This document shows, piece by piece, positions 53,686-61,903 of a stretch of 64,000 nt of DNA. Source of the DNA: Pseudoalteromonas luteoviolacea DSM 6061. GTDB lineage: Bacteria; Pseudomonadota; Gammaproteobacteria; Enterobacterales; Alteromonadaceae. The position numbers were made by a program, and so were the translations under genes. A model generated the notes under the pieces. That model was given only the letters and a program-made list of their open reading frames with translations. It made no database searches and had not been told where the DNA came from. Every line of letters begins with the position of its first letter. The first letter of the stretch is position 1. The stretch spans positions 1 to 64,000 of the forward strand of contig NZ_AUYB01000082.1 of NCBI RefSeq assembly GCF_001625655.1. The letters are read 5' to 3'.

Positions 53686-54894
53686 ATGAAGTTATCAAAG
53701 TCATCTGTTTTATTTATCACCGCATTAGCAACAAGCCAATCAGCCTTGGCTGAAGACAATCTAGTTAGCAATGGATCTTTCGAGCAATCGGGTAATATTA
53801 CAGGGACTTGGAAACTTTTTAATGACCTACCAGGCTGGCAAAGAAATGGCGCTCGATTTGAAATCCAAACTGATCGCCTAGGTCTGATTCAACCTCAGGA
53901 CGGCAGCCAATATTTAGAACTGGACTCAACTAGCAACTATAGTGCATACCAAACAATCTCTACAGATGCAGGTAAGCGCTATACCATTAGCTTTTACTAT
54001 TCACCACGCGTGGCAAACAATGGCCATACAAACCAAGCAACCGTTAGTTGGGATGGTCAAGTTGTCGCTAACTTAAACGGTACTTCTCGTGGTTGGCAAC
54101 ATGTTACCGTTACCGTAACTGCTAACTCGTCACAAAGCACGCTGACTTTTAGCGGTAGCGGCACATCTGACTCTTATGGCGCATTAATAGACAATGTTTC
54201 TGTAACCGCAGATTGTGTAACCGGCCTATTTGGTATCAATAACTTTGGCGATGCTGGAAATGGTTACATTTTCAACTTTGACGTAGAAAATGGCACTTAC
54301 AGCAAAGTAGCTGGTGTCTCTCACACAGCATCTAACATCGCATCGAAAGACGGTGTACTGTATTTCATGGAGCAAAATGACAAAGCGACTAAAGCATCTA
54401 CACTGTGGTCTTTAGATTTAGACGGTAATGTAGAAACAGCTGTCACAAATGCAACGTCTTGGCCTATTTACCGCTCTGCAATTAGCGACGATGGTATGTC
54501 TCTACGTGCTACAAGCAAAACGTACATGTATGACTATGATCTAAGCACTGGTGCTAAAACTGTACTAGGCAAATTAAAGTACGAAGGCGACGACTTTAGC
54601 CATGGTGATATCGCATACTCTGCTGACAATAATGTGCTATACGTGCTAACAGGCAAAGCACTTTACACCCTAGACACTGCTGATATGACGCTAACCGAAA
54701 TTGGCAAGCACGGTGTAAACTGGGCATCTGGTCTGGCGATTTCACAAGACGGTACGATCTATGTTTCAGGTCGCCAAAGTGGCCAAAATGCTAAGATCTA
54801 CACTTTAAATCCAAATACAGCAGTTGCGACGTTCGTAATGGACGGTCCTGAGCACATTAATGATTTAACCTTTGTTGACAACTACTGTCGATAA
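53686..54894 (+). CDS. Secreted beta-rich protein, choice-of-anchor and propeller-like
   Basis: 402 residues. Signal peptide (about 1-22, SALA-ED). Residues 25-165 form a jelly-roll of the DUF642 type (NLVSNGSFEQSGNITGTWKL, YLELDSTSNYSAYQTISTDA, GWQHVTVTVTANSSQSTLTF), which typically binds polysaccharide or mediates adhesion. Residues 185-402 are beta-propeller-like repeats (VLYFMEQNDKATKASTLWSL, NNVLYVLTGKALYTLDTADM). The start has GGGAG 7 nt upstream. It has its own terminator. It lies 172 bp after the CapB-like gene on the same strand and may bind the exported polymer or be unrelated. Confidence 0.65.
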   Translation: MKLSKSSVLFITALATSQSALAEDNLVSNGSFEQSGNITGTWKLFNDLPGWQRNGARFEIQTDRLGLIQPQDGSQYLELDSTSNYSAYQTISTDAGKRYTISFYYSPRVANNGHTNQATVSWDGQVVANLNGTSRGWQHVTVTVTANSSQSTLTFSGSGTSDSYGALIDNVSVTADCVTGLFGINNFGDAGNGYIFNFDVENGTYSKVAGVSHTASNIASKDGVLYFMEQNDKATKASTLWSLDLDGNVETAVTNATSWPIYRSAISDDGMSLRATSKTYMYDYDLSTGAKTVLGKLKYEGDDFSHGDIAYSADNNVLYVLTGKALYTLDTADMTLTEIGKHGVNWASGLAISQDGTIYVSGRQSGQNAKIYTLNPNTAVATFVMDGPEHINDLTFVDNYCR

Positions 54895-54912
54895 AACACA
54901 ACTTGTTGATAC

Positions 54913-54940
54913 AAAAAGCCAGCGCTGAGCTGGTTTTTTT
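54913..54940 (+). terminator. Intrinsic terminator
   Basis: CCAGC-gctga-GCTGG with flanking AAAAAG and TTTTTTT, 20 bp past the stop of the secreted protein gene. The rest of 54941-55171 should hold the promoter of the peptide transporter gene; I see no gene in it. Confidence 0.85.
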
Positions 54941-55171
54941 ATATCTAAATGCGTCTAATCCTAGCTGGTAAGGCTTCCCCAAAGTCTACCTGCTGGGTAT
55001 ACTGACTCGCTTTTCATGCATAGTTAGTCAGAAATAATTATCTATGGAAGCAATTTGGGAACTGGCCACCCGTTCAAAGTGTGCGCTAATTTAGCTTCAT
55101 AAAGCTGTATTAACTCACCAATAATATTAAGGCCATAGAACACACATGAGTTAAATCTGGAAATAATAAAT

Positions 55172-56659
55172 ATGAATTCAACTACAGCACAGTCAGCAAC
55201 CATAATGGGGCATCCCAAAGGGTTGTGGATGTTGTTCTCAGCAGAGTTTTGGGAACGATTTTGCTACTATGGCATGCGAGCAGTTCTTGCCCCATACGTA
55301 GCTATTGCATTTTTTGATCATCTCACAGCAGAAGAAGCTGCAAAGCAAGCTAGCTTAACCTATGGTGGCTACACCTCTATGGTGTATATGACCGCAATAA
55401 TGGGTGGCTACGTCGCGGATAGACTTATAGGCTATCAACGCTCCATTATCCTCGGGGGTATAATGATGGCGGTTGGTATGTTTATGCTAATGGCACCTGA
55501 TTTGAAAACCTTCCTATTTGGTCTTGCGTTTATCGTGATGGGTAACGGTTTATTTAAGCCAAATATTTCCACCATTGTGGGTAAACTTTATGAGCCTGGT
55601 GACCCTCGTCGTGACTCCGGCTTTACTATCTTTTATATGGGGATAAACTTGGGAGGCGCTTTAGCTCCCATTATTTGCGCAACAATTATTGGTGCAATTT
55701 GGGGATACCAATGGGGCTTCCTAGCCGCCGGAATCGGTATGATTTTTGGTGTTATGGTATTTCAATTACAAAAATCCTGGCTCGAAGGTGTGGGCAAAGC
55801 AGAAAATGAGCAAGCTAGTTGGTCTCGATTAGCGATGGTTGCTGCAGGCGCAGTATTACTAGTTATACCTGCATTTTACCTACTAAGTAATAGTGAAGCG
55901 TTAGGCCGTTTACTTGGCGTAATGATGTTCGGTTTAATTGCATATTTCTTATACAGCGGCTTTCAATCTGGTGATAAAAAACAACTGCACAGATATATCG
56001 CAATGTTATTACTGTTTGTCGCAAATACTGTTTTTTGGGCGCTGTTTGAACAGGCAGGCTCGTCTCTAAATTTCTTCGCTAAAGATCACGTTAATTTAGA
56101 TATAGGTATAGCGACGATACACTTTACCCTTTTCCAATCAGCCAACTCCGTGTTCATCATTTTATTTGCTCCAGTATTAGCAGCTCTTTGGTTAAAACTA
56201 GACAAGCAAGAAGCTAACCCTTCTATCCCTAGAAAGTTTGCACTTGGCCTGTTAGGTGCTGCTCTCGGCTTTTATATTCTTGTGTTTGCAATTCAGTTTA
56301 TGCAAGATGCGAACGGTAAAATTCCTGCTTATATGCTAGCACTATGCTATTTAATCCACACCCTTGGTGAACTTTGCTTATCACCAATTGGCCTTTCAAT
56401 GGTTACAAAGCTGGCAAAACCAAAAGAAGTTGGTTTAGCTATGGGTGGATGGTTCCTGTCTATTGCAATGGCGCAGTATCTAGCTGGTGTAATCGCATCC
56501 GTTGCAACAAGTGGAGGTAGTGAATCTGGCCATGCGGTAGGCTCTATTGCACAATACTCCGATGTATTTATGCAATTGGTGTGGTTAGGTTTAGGCGGGG
56601 CTTTAATCTATTTCCTGGCGGCTCCAGCCATTACACGCTTAATGCATGGCGTAAAATAA
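55172..56659 (+). CDS. POT-family proton-coupled peptide transporter
   Basis: 495 residues with about 14 helices. The N-terminal motif EFWERFCYYGMRAVL is the diagnostic ExxERFxYY of POT/PTR carriers, which import di- and tripeptides with protons. GVMVFQLQKSWL, FTLFQSANSVFIILFAPVLA and LCLSPIGLSMVTKLAKPK complete the family pattern. The substrate range cannot be read from sequence. It is monocistronic, ended by the terminator at 56701-56726. The neighbouring tyrosine-catabolic genes suggest it feeds amino acids to that pathway, which is an inference. Confidence 0.92.
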   Translation: MNSTTAQSATIMGHPKGLWMLFSAEFWERFCYYGMRAVLAPYVAIAFFDHLTAEEAAKQASLTYGGYTSMVYMTAIMGGYVADRLIGYQRSIILGGIMMAVGMFMLMAPDLKTFLFGLAFIVMGNGLFKPNISTIVGKLYEPGDPRRDSGFTIFYMGINLGGALAPIICATIIGAIWGYQWGFLAAGIGMIFGVMVFQLQKSWLEGVGKAENEQASWSRLAMVAAGAVLLVIPAFYLLSNSEALGRLLGVMMFGLIAYFLYSGFQSGDKKQLHRYIAMLLLFVANTVFWALFEQAGSSLNFFAKDHVNLDIGIATIHFTLFQSANSVFIILFAPVLAALWLKLDKQEANPSIPRKFALGLLGAALGFYILVFAIQFMQDANGKIPAYMLALCYLIHTLGELCLSPIGLSMVTKLAKPKEVGLAMGGWFLSIAMAQYLAGVIASVATSGGSESGHAVGSIAQYSDVFMQLVWLGLGGALIYFLAAPAITRLMHGVK

Positions 56660-56700
56660 GCGGCGAACGACAATAAACCGTAATTAAAATTTACTTGAAA

Positions 56701-56726
56701 ACCGCGTTCTTTAACGCGGTTTTTTT
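56701..56726 (+). terminator. Intrinsic terminator after the peptide transporter gene
   Basis: ACCGCGTT-cttt-AACGCGGT followed by six Ts, 42 bp past the stop codon. Confidence 0.9.
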
Positions 56727-56743
56727 GTCTTTACGTAATATTT

Positions 56744-56761
56744 TGTACAATTTTATTTACA
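56744..56761. promoter_or_regulatory. TyrR box upstream of hppD
   Basis: TGTACA-N6-TTTACA matches the TyrR consensus TGTAAA-N6-TTTACA at 11 of 12 positions, including the two essential G and C bases. It is about 345 bp upstream of hppD, unusually far, and only 18 bp past the terminator of the previous gene, so it most probably serves hppD. Confidence 0.55.
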
Positions 56762-57107
56762 GTACACTGTGATTCAGGTGATGTCTGTACAAGGTGCTCC
56801 ATAAATGGGGGATTATAAAGCCAACTATGCAACAAATTAAAAGTCATTTATTATTAGAAACTTACAATAAAAACATGGCTATCAGTTAATTTATTTTTGT
56901 ACTATTTTTCAGTTTAATTACACATTTTCAATCTAAAAAAATTGTCTGTTTTCGTTTTGTGTCTAAACGCCTGTAAATGTGCAGTCAAATTTACAAAATG
57001 CCACTTAACCAATTGGGCGCCAAACCTTCCACTTTAGACAAATTTGATTAATCATCCACTGCATAAATTACAACAAGCAATCCAGTGCTTAATGCAGGAG
57101 AATGACA

Positions 57108-58154
57108 ATGAGTGAAGTAAAGAATCCTCTTGGCCTTGTAGGTATCGAATTTACTGAATACGCAACCCCAGACGCAGATTACATGGACAAAATCTTTGCT
57201 GATTTTGGTTTTTCTAAACTTAAAAAGTTTAAAGGTAAAGACATCGTTCATTATAACCAGAACGACATCCACTTCTTACTAAACAACGAACGTGATGGTT
57301 TCTCTGCTGAGTTTGCTAAATCTCACGGTCCAGCTATTTGTTCTATGGGCTGGCGTGTAGAAGATGCAGCAAAAGCATTTGAAGTAGCCGTAGAGCGTGG
57401 CGCAAAACCAGCTACTGATTCTGCGAACAAAGACTTACCATATCCTGCTATTTACGGTATTGGTGACAGCCTAATTTACTTTATCGATGTATTCGGTGAT
57501 AAAGGCTCTATCTTCGAAAATGATTTTGAAGACTTAGCTGAGCAAAACATTGTTGAAGACAAAGGCTTCCTTCGCATTGACCACCTAACAAACAATGTTT
57601 ACAAAGGTACAATGGAAACATGGGCTAACTTCTACAAAGGCGTATTTGGTTTTGAAGAAGTTCGTTACTTTGATATCAAAGGTCAAAAGACTGCACTACT
57701 TTCGTACGCACTTAAGTCACCTTGTGGTACTTTCTCAATTCCAATCAACGAAGGTAAAGACGACAACAACAACCAGATCGATGAGTACCTAGATGAGTAC
57801 AATGGTCCGGGCGTACAGCACCTAGCATTTTTAACTAACGACCTTGTTGGTTCTCTAGATAAGCTAGACAAAACGAACATTGCGACACTAGATATCGTAG
57901 ATCACTACTACGACACTATTTTTGACCGTGTTCCTTGGGTTGCTGAAGATAAGCAAAAGATCAAAGAGCATCAGATCCTAGTAGATAGCCAAAGCGAAAA
58001 CTGTTACCTACTACAGATCTTCACTAAGAACCTATTCGGTCCAATCTTTATTGAAATGATCCAACGTGTTGACGATGGTGGCTTCGGTGAAGGTAACTTC
58101 CAAGCTCTATTCGAGTCAATTGAACGTGACCAAGAGCGTCGTGGTGTGATTTAA
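57108..58154 (+). CDS. hppD: 4-Hydroxyphenylpyruvate dioxygenase
   Basis: 348 residues, a non-haem Fe(II) oxygenase converting 4-hydroxyphenylpyruvate to homogentisate in tyrosine breakdown. Two vicinal-oxygen-chelate halves; iron ligands are the His of LRIDHLTNNV, the His of GVQHLAFLTND and the Glu of FIEMIQR. ATG at 57108 with AGGAG 7 nt upstream is chosen over the ATG at 57102, which is too close to the ribosome site. A terminator separates it from fahA, so each gene may have its own promoter. High synonymous uniformity of codons suggests it is well expressed. Confidence 0.96.
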   Translation: MSEVKNPLGLVGIEFTEYATPDADYMDKIFADFGFSKLKKFKGKDIVHYNQNDIHFLLNNERDGFSAEFAKSHGPAICSMGWRVEDAAKAFEVAVERGAKPATDSANKDLPYPAIYGIGDSLIYFIDVFGDKGSIFENDFEDLAEQNIVEDKGFLRIDHLTNNVYKGTMETWANFYKGVFGFEEVRYFDIKGQKTALLSYALKSPCGTFSIPINEGKDDNNNQIDEYLDEYNGPGVQHLAFLTNDLVGSLDKLDKTNIATLDIVDHYYDTIFDRVPWVAEDKQKIKEHQILVDSQSENCYLLQIFTKNLFGPIFIEMIQRVDDGGFGEGNFQALFESIERDQERRGVI

Positions 58155-58180
58155 TCACTTACCAGTAAAGACGAAATAAA

Positions 58181-58204
58181 AAGCAGCTTTCCTAAGCTGC
58201 TTTT
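58181..58204 (+). terminator. Intrinsic terminator after hppD
   Basis: AAGCAGCTT-tcct-AAGCTGCTT followed by TT, with the A tract upstream pairing in a longer stem (AAAAAGC...GCTTTT). Confidence 0.75.
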
Positions 58205-58287
58205 GCTATTTAAACTTGGCAATATTCTGGCGAAAGCACAAATAAAAATGCATAGTCATATGCAGTTTGTATAAAAAAGGAAAGACC

Positions 58288-59601
58288 ATGTCTTTTATCA
58301 ATGAAACACACGATATAAATTTAAAAAGCTGGGTAGCAAGTGCAAACCAAGCTGGTACTGATTTCCCTATTCAAAACTTACCTTTCGCGTCTTTCCGCCG
58401 TAAAGGTAGCAACGAAGAGTTCCGTGGTGGTGTTGCAATTGGTGATCAAGTGCTAGACCTTGGCGCTGTTGCTGCAGCAAACATTTTTGACGGCGTTGCT
58501 CAAGAAGCTGCTGAAGCTGCAAATGCACAAGCACTTAATGAATTTATGGGCCTTGGTAAAGCACATTGGTCAGGTCTGCGCCTAGCTCTATCTCGTGCAC
58601 TGCGCGAAGGTTCTGAGCACCAAGGTACGCTTGAAGGTGCACTAGTTGCGCAAGGCGATGTTGAATATGCATTACCATGTCACATCGGCGACTACACTGA
58701 TTTCTATACATCAATCTATCACGCGACAGCAGTTGGTAGTTTGTTCCGTCCAGATAACCCACTTCTTCCTAACTACAAGTGGGTGCCAATCGGTTACCAC
58801 GGTCGCGCTTCATCCATTGATGTCTCTGGTCAAACGTTCCCTCGTCCAAAAGGCCAAACTAAAGCACCAGACGCGGAAGCACCGTCATTTGGTCCTTGTA
58901 AGCGCCTTGACTATGAATTAGAGCTAGGTATCTATTTAGGTAAAGGTAATGAGTTGGGTGATGCAATTAGCATCGAAGATGCGGAAGATCACGTATTTGG
59001 TTTCTGTCTATTCAATGACTGGTCAGCGCGAGACCTACAAGCTTGGGAATACCAGCCTCTAGGCCCATTCCTTGCGAAGAACTTTGCATCAACAGTTTCA
59101 CCTTGGATTGTTACAACAGAAGCGTTAGCACCATACCGTACTGCGTGGCACCGTGACGAAAACGACCCACAGCCTATGAGCTACCTTGAGTCTGCACAAA
59201 ACCGTGAATCGGGTTCATTTGACATTCAAATGGATGTGCTTATCGAAACAGACAAGATGCGCAGCGAAAATGTAGCACCTAGCAAGGTGTCTGAGTCAAG
59301 CTTCAAGCACAGCTACTGGACAGTGGCGCAGATGGTCACGCACCACACGGTAAATGGTTGTAACTTCCTTCCAGGAGACATGTTAGGCTCTGGTACACAA
59401 TCTGGTCCTGAACATGAAGAAGCAGGTTCATTGCTTGAGCTTTCTCGCGGCGGAAAAGAGTCTATCACTTTGAGTAATGGCGAAGAGCGCAAGTTCCTAG
59501 AAGATGGTGACAAAGTTATTATGCGCGGTTGGTGTGAAGCTGACGGCTTCAACCGTATTGGTTTTGGCTCTGTAGAAGGCACCGTGCTTCCTGCAAAATA
59601 A
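58288..59601 (+). CDS. fahA: Fumarylacetoacetase
   Basis: 437 residues; hydrolyses fumarylacetoacetate to fumarate and acetoacetate, last step of tyrosine breakdown. Active-site motifs: DYTDFYTSIYHATAVGSLF (catalytic Asp/His pair), KWVPIGYHGRASSIDVSGQ and FGPCKRLDYELELGIYLGKG with metal-binding acids; LFNDWSARDLQAWEYQPLG supplies further ligands. ATG at 58288 has AGGA upstream; a TTG seven codons earlier is not the likely start. The intermediate genes hmgA and maiA are not in the window. Confidence 0.96.
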   Translation: MSFINETHDINLKSWVASANQAGTDFPIQNLPFASFRRKGSNEEFRGGVAIGDQVLDLGAVAAANIFDGVAQEAAEAANAQALNEFMGLGKAHWSGLRLALSRALREGSEHQGTLEGALVAQGDVEYALPCHIGDYTDFYTSIYHATAVGSLFRPDNPLLPNYKWVPIGYHGRASSIDVSGQTFPRPKGQTKAPDAEAPSFGPCKRLDYELELGIYLGKGNELGDAISIEDAEDHVFGFCLFNDWSARDLQAWEYQPLGPFLAKNFASTVSPWIVTTEALAPYRTAWHRDENDPQPMSYLESAQNRESGSFDIQMDVLIETDKMRSENVAPSKVSESSFKHSYWTVAQMVTHHTVNGCNFLPGDMLGSGTQSGPEHEEAGSLLELSRGGKESITLSNGEERKFLEDGDKVIMRGWCEADGFNRIGFGSVEGTVLPAK

Positions 59602-59628
59602 CCAAATAATATAATTCTATTTAAATCA

Positions 59629-59656
59629 AAGGCGTGCATAAACACGCCTTTTTTTT
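59629..59656 (+). terminator. Intrinsic terminator after fahA
   Basis: AAGGCGTG-cataaa-CACGCCTT followed by a run of Ts, 28 bp past the fahA stop. Confidence 0.9.
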
Positions 59657-59723
59657 GTATTTTTATACTGGATTTTTGTATAAAAATTGTTAGAGTTAGG
59701 CGTTATCTTAATTTTTGAGTGTT

Positions 59724-60824
59724 ATGTTAAGCGTTATCAAAAACCTAATAGGTCAGCTATTTCAACCTAAACAGCTTATGTTGCGTCAAAACGGCAGAGT
59801 GTCATTGTTGACTGTGCCGACTTGGCTACAAATCACTTTGACAATCAGTGTTTTTGCAACTTTGGTTTGGCTCGGTTTTGCAACTGCTCAATATTTCAAA
59901 CAAAAACATGGCATGTCACAATTAAACCAGTCAGTTGCCTTAAAAGAGCAAGCTTGGCAGACGCAAAAATTAGCCCTCGAAGCTAAACTTGAACAACAAA
60001 ATACCCGTATTGCACAATTAGATGCTCAGCACTCTGTTTTAAATGAGCTTATGTCTTCGTTACCAAGCACAATAACGGAAAATGATGCTGAACAATCAGG
60101 TGTTCAGCCAGAACAGGTGGAGCATGAGCGCCACACTGGGTCTGAACATGCACATGAAGAAAACTTTCATCACCATGCCATCGAGCTCGATGATGCTCAA
60201 ACTAAATTACTTGACCAGCTGCATGGGCTTATCTCAAAACGCAATCAAATACTAATTGCCAGTATGAATGAAGCTGGAATTCAGGCACAAACGTCAACAC
60301 TAGCTCAGGGTGGTCCTTATCACCAAGTTCAAAGCCGTTTACTCCCTGACGCTTATTTACAAGCAATTGACAGCTCGGTAAAGCTAAATCAGCTAGAAAA
60401 CTTGGTTCAAACATTGCCAAAGAGCATGCCTGTAAAAGAAGACAAATATTATATCTCTAGTGCCTTTGGATACAGAAAAGACCCAATCACAGGCAGGCGT
60501 GCCTATCACAAAGGTGTAGATTTAGCCGGTTGGCACAAAACTGAGATCATCGCACCAGCGGATGGCACTGTTACAAGAGCCGGAAAGAATGGCGGTTATG
60601 GGAAGTTTATTGAAATCCAACATGCCAATGGCGTTACCACACGATATGGACATTTACACACGATAAAAGTTAAAAAAGGGCAGCAAATTAAGCAGTCTGA
60701 CGTTATCGCTTTAATGGGTAGCACAGGAAGAAGTACCAGTACACACTTGCACTATGAGGTATTACAGGATAAAAAGCATATTAACCCTGTTAAACTTGCA
60801 AGAGTACTGGAACGTGTTCAATAA
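59724..60824 (+). CDS. M23 family murein endopeptidase
   Basis: 366 residues from the ATG at 59724; an in-frame TTG at 59715 is possible. One membrane segment near residues 31-55 (TWLQITLTISVFATLVWLGF) anchors it, then a coiled coil (about 60-110) and a His-rich stretch (HERHTGSEHAHEENFHHHA). The LytM/M23 domain (about 245-360) has all zinc ligands: AYHKGVDLAG (His/Asp) and THLHYEVL (HxH), plus YGHLHTIKVKKGQ. It should cut peptidoglycan cross-links and be controlled by the bactofilin encoded next, whose start overlaps its stop by 11 bp; such M23-bactofilin pairs shape cells in other bacteria. Confidence 0.9.
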   Translation: MLSVIKNLIGQLFQPKQLMLRQNGRVSLLTVPTWLQITLTISVFATLVWLGFATAQYFKQKHGMSQLNQSVALKEQAWQTQKLALEAKLEQQNTRIAQLDAQHSVLNELMSSLPSTITENDAEQSGVQPEQVEHERHTGSEHAHEENFHHHAIELDDAQTKLLDQLHGLISKRNQILIASMNEAGIQAQTSTLAQGGPYHQVQSRLLPDAYLQAIDSSVKLNQLENLVQTLPKSMPVKEDKYYISSAFGYRKDPITGRRAYHKGVDLAGWHKTEIIAPADGTVTRAGKNGGYGKFIEIQHANGVTTRYGHLHTIKVKKGQQIKQSDVIALMGSTGRSTSTHLHYEVLQDKKHINPVKLARVLERVQ

Positions 60825-61200
60825 ACTTAAAAACAATAAATCCACTGCGCTTTACGTGGCAATGATCTCCCCTAACACTCAAGTCACTGGTGATATCAAA
60901 TGTGACGGTGAAATCCAAGTCGATGGCATCATTACCGGCAACTTAGAAGTCGAACACTTAGTGATCGGTGAGCACGGCACCATAGAAGGCAACATTACCG
61001 CAACGCAAGTAGAAGTGAAAGGCACTGTGAATGGCTGTATTACCGCTCAGAAAGTACGTTTGGAGCCATCCGCCAAAGTCCATGGGGATATCATCCACGA
61101 TACTCTGAGTATTGAAGCAGGAGCACATATTGAAGGTCAGCTCAAACATAAAACCGACCTGTCAAATGTCACCCCTTTAGAAAAGCAAGAACAGGCTTAA
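60814..61200 (+). CDS. Bactofilin
   Basis: 128 residues from a GTG at 60814 inside the end of the M23 gene. A central DUF583 beta-helix (about 17-110) with regular hydrophobic spacing, for example MISPNTQVTGDIKCDGEIQV, IDGIITGNLEVEHLVIGEHG-type turns and VEVKGTVNGCITAQKVRLE. Bactofilins polymerise without nucleotides into cytoskeletal filaments that recruit cell-wall enzymes to sites of curvature or stalks. Its stop (TAA in TTAA, 61197-61200) is shared with the convergent DUF4442 gene. Confidence 0.88.
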   Translation: MFNKLKNNKSTALYVAMISPNTQVTGDIKCDGEIQVDGIITGNLEVEHLVIGEHGTIEGNITATQVEVKGTVNGCITAQKVRLEPSAKVHGDIIHDTLSIEAGAHIEGQLKHKTDLSNVTPLEKQEQA

Positions 61201-61664
61201 CTTTTTTCAGTAATATACATGGTGATGTCGGCGTGAAACACTTTTACGCCGTCACTATTAAATACTTCGACAGGCACAATAAGGTCTTCTTTGTCTTTCC
61301 ATTCTCGTGGCAATGGAATTTGAGCTTGTGCTTTTAAATCCGAATCGGCTTTCTTCAGATACTGAACTGTCATTCCTTTTGGGATCCATCTGTGTGTGTG
61401 GTTTGGCACCGTTGCATCCGTCACAACACCAGCGCATAGCTCAGCGAGATTACACTGTGCAATAGCATGTACTGTCCCGATATGATTGTGAACTGCACGT
61501 CGGTTTGGCATTTCAGCGCATATTCGACCACTGCTTAAGTGCGTCACCTTTGGCTTTATGGTGGCAAAATATGGGGCGCGTTTACATATTGCTTTGCTGA
61601 ATAGCCAGTTGCCAAAAGGGAGCCATTTGAATTTCTTATATGTTTTTAATAGTGAGCTAGCCAT
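61197..61664 (-). CDS. DUF4442 hotdog-fold protein, probable thioesterase
   Basis: 155 residues. The family motif RAVHNHIGTVHAIAQCNLAE (about 55-74) with surrounding MTVQYLKKADSDLKAQAQIP fits DUF4442, a hotdog fold related to PaaI-type thioesterases. The N-terminal segment (YKKFKWLPFGNWLFSKAIC) is amphipathic. Substrate unknown. It converges with the bactofilin gene and shares its stop region. Confidence 0.8.
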   Translation of the reverse strand: MASSLLKTYKKFKWLPFGNWLFSKAICKRAPYFATIKPKVTHLSSGRICAEMPNRRAVHNHIGTVHAIAQCNLAELCAGVVTDATVPNHTHRWIPKGMTVQYLKKADSDLKAQAQIPLPREWKDKEDLIVPVEVFNSDGVKVFHADITMYITEKS

Positions 61665-61903
61665 ACACTATCCTGAAGATTGTTTTAAGACAACCTAACA
61701 CATCAGACCAGTTAAAACTAGTACGATAGTTTAGGTTTTGCTGTGCGCGTATTTTTATCCTCGCACTCACTGGCTGGAACTCCCATTTGAGCCATGCAGC
61801 TTCTCAGGTTTTCTTCTACTTGAATAATTTATTTTCTAATTTCGGCGTTTTGTCCTGTCTTTTTGATTGATGCGAAATACAATAGCGTCGAAAAGGAGAA
61901 ACC

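Larger units (their letters stand above)
56660..57107. other. Long intergenic region upstream of hppD
   Basis: 448 bp without a protein gene. It contains the peptide transporter terminator (56701-56726), a TyrR box (56744-56761) and, closer to hppD, a TGTAAA-N12-TTTACA inverted repeat (56972-56995). The remainder is AT-rich with several T and A runs. I find no ORF or RNA gene that I can support here. Confidence 0.6.

Noticed and set aside
56972-56995. TGTAAA-N12-TTTACA inverted repeat close to hppD as a TyrR box
   Set aside because: The half-sites fit TyrR but the spacing is 12 instead of 6 bp, putting them on different faces, so I do not call it a TyrR box.
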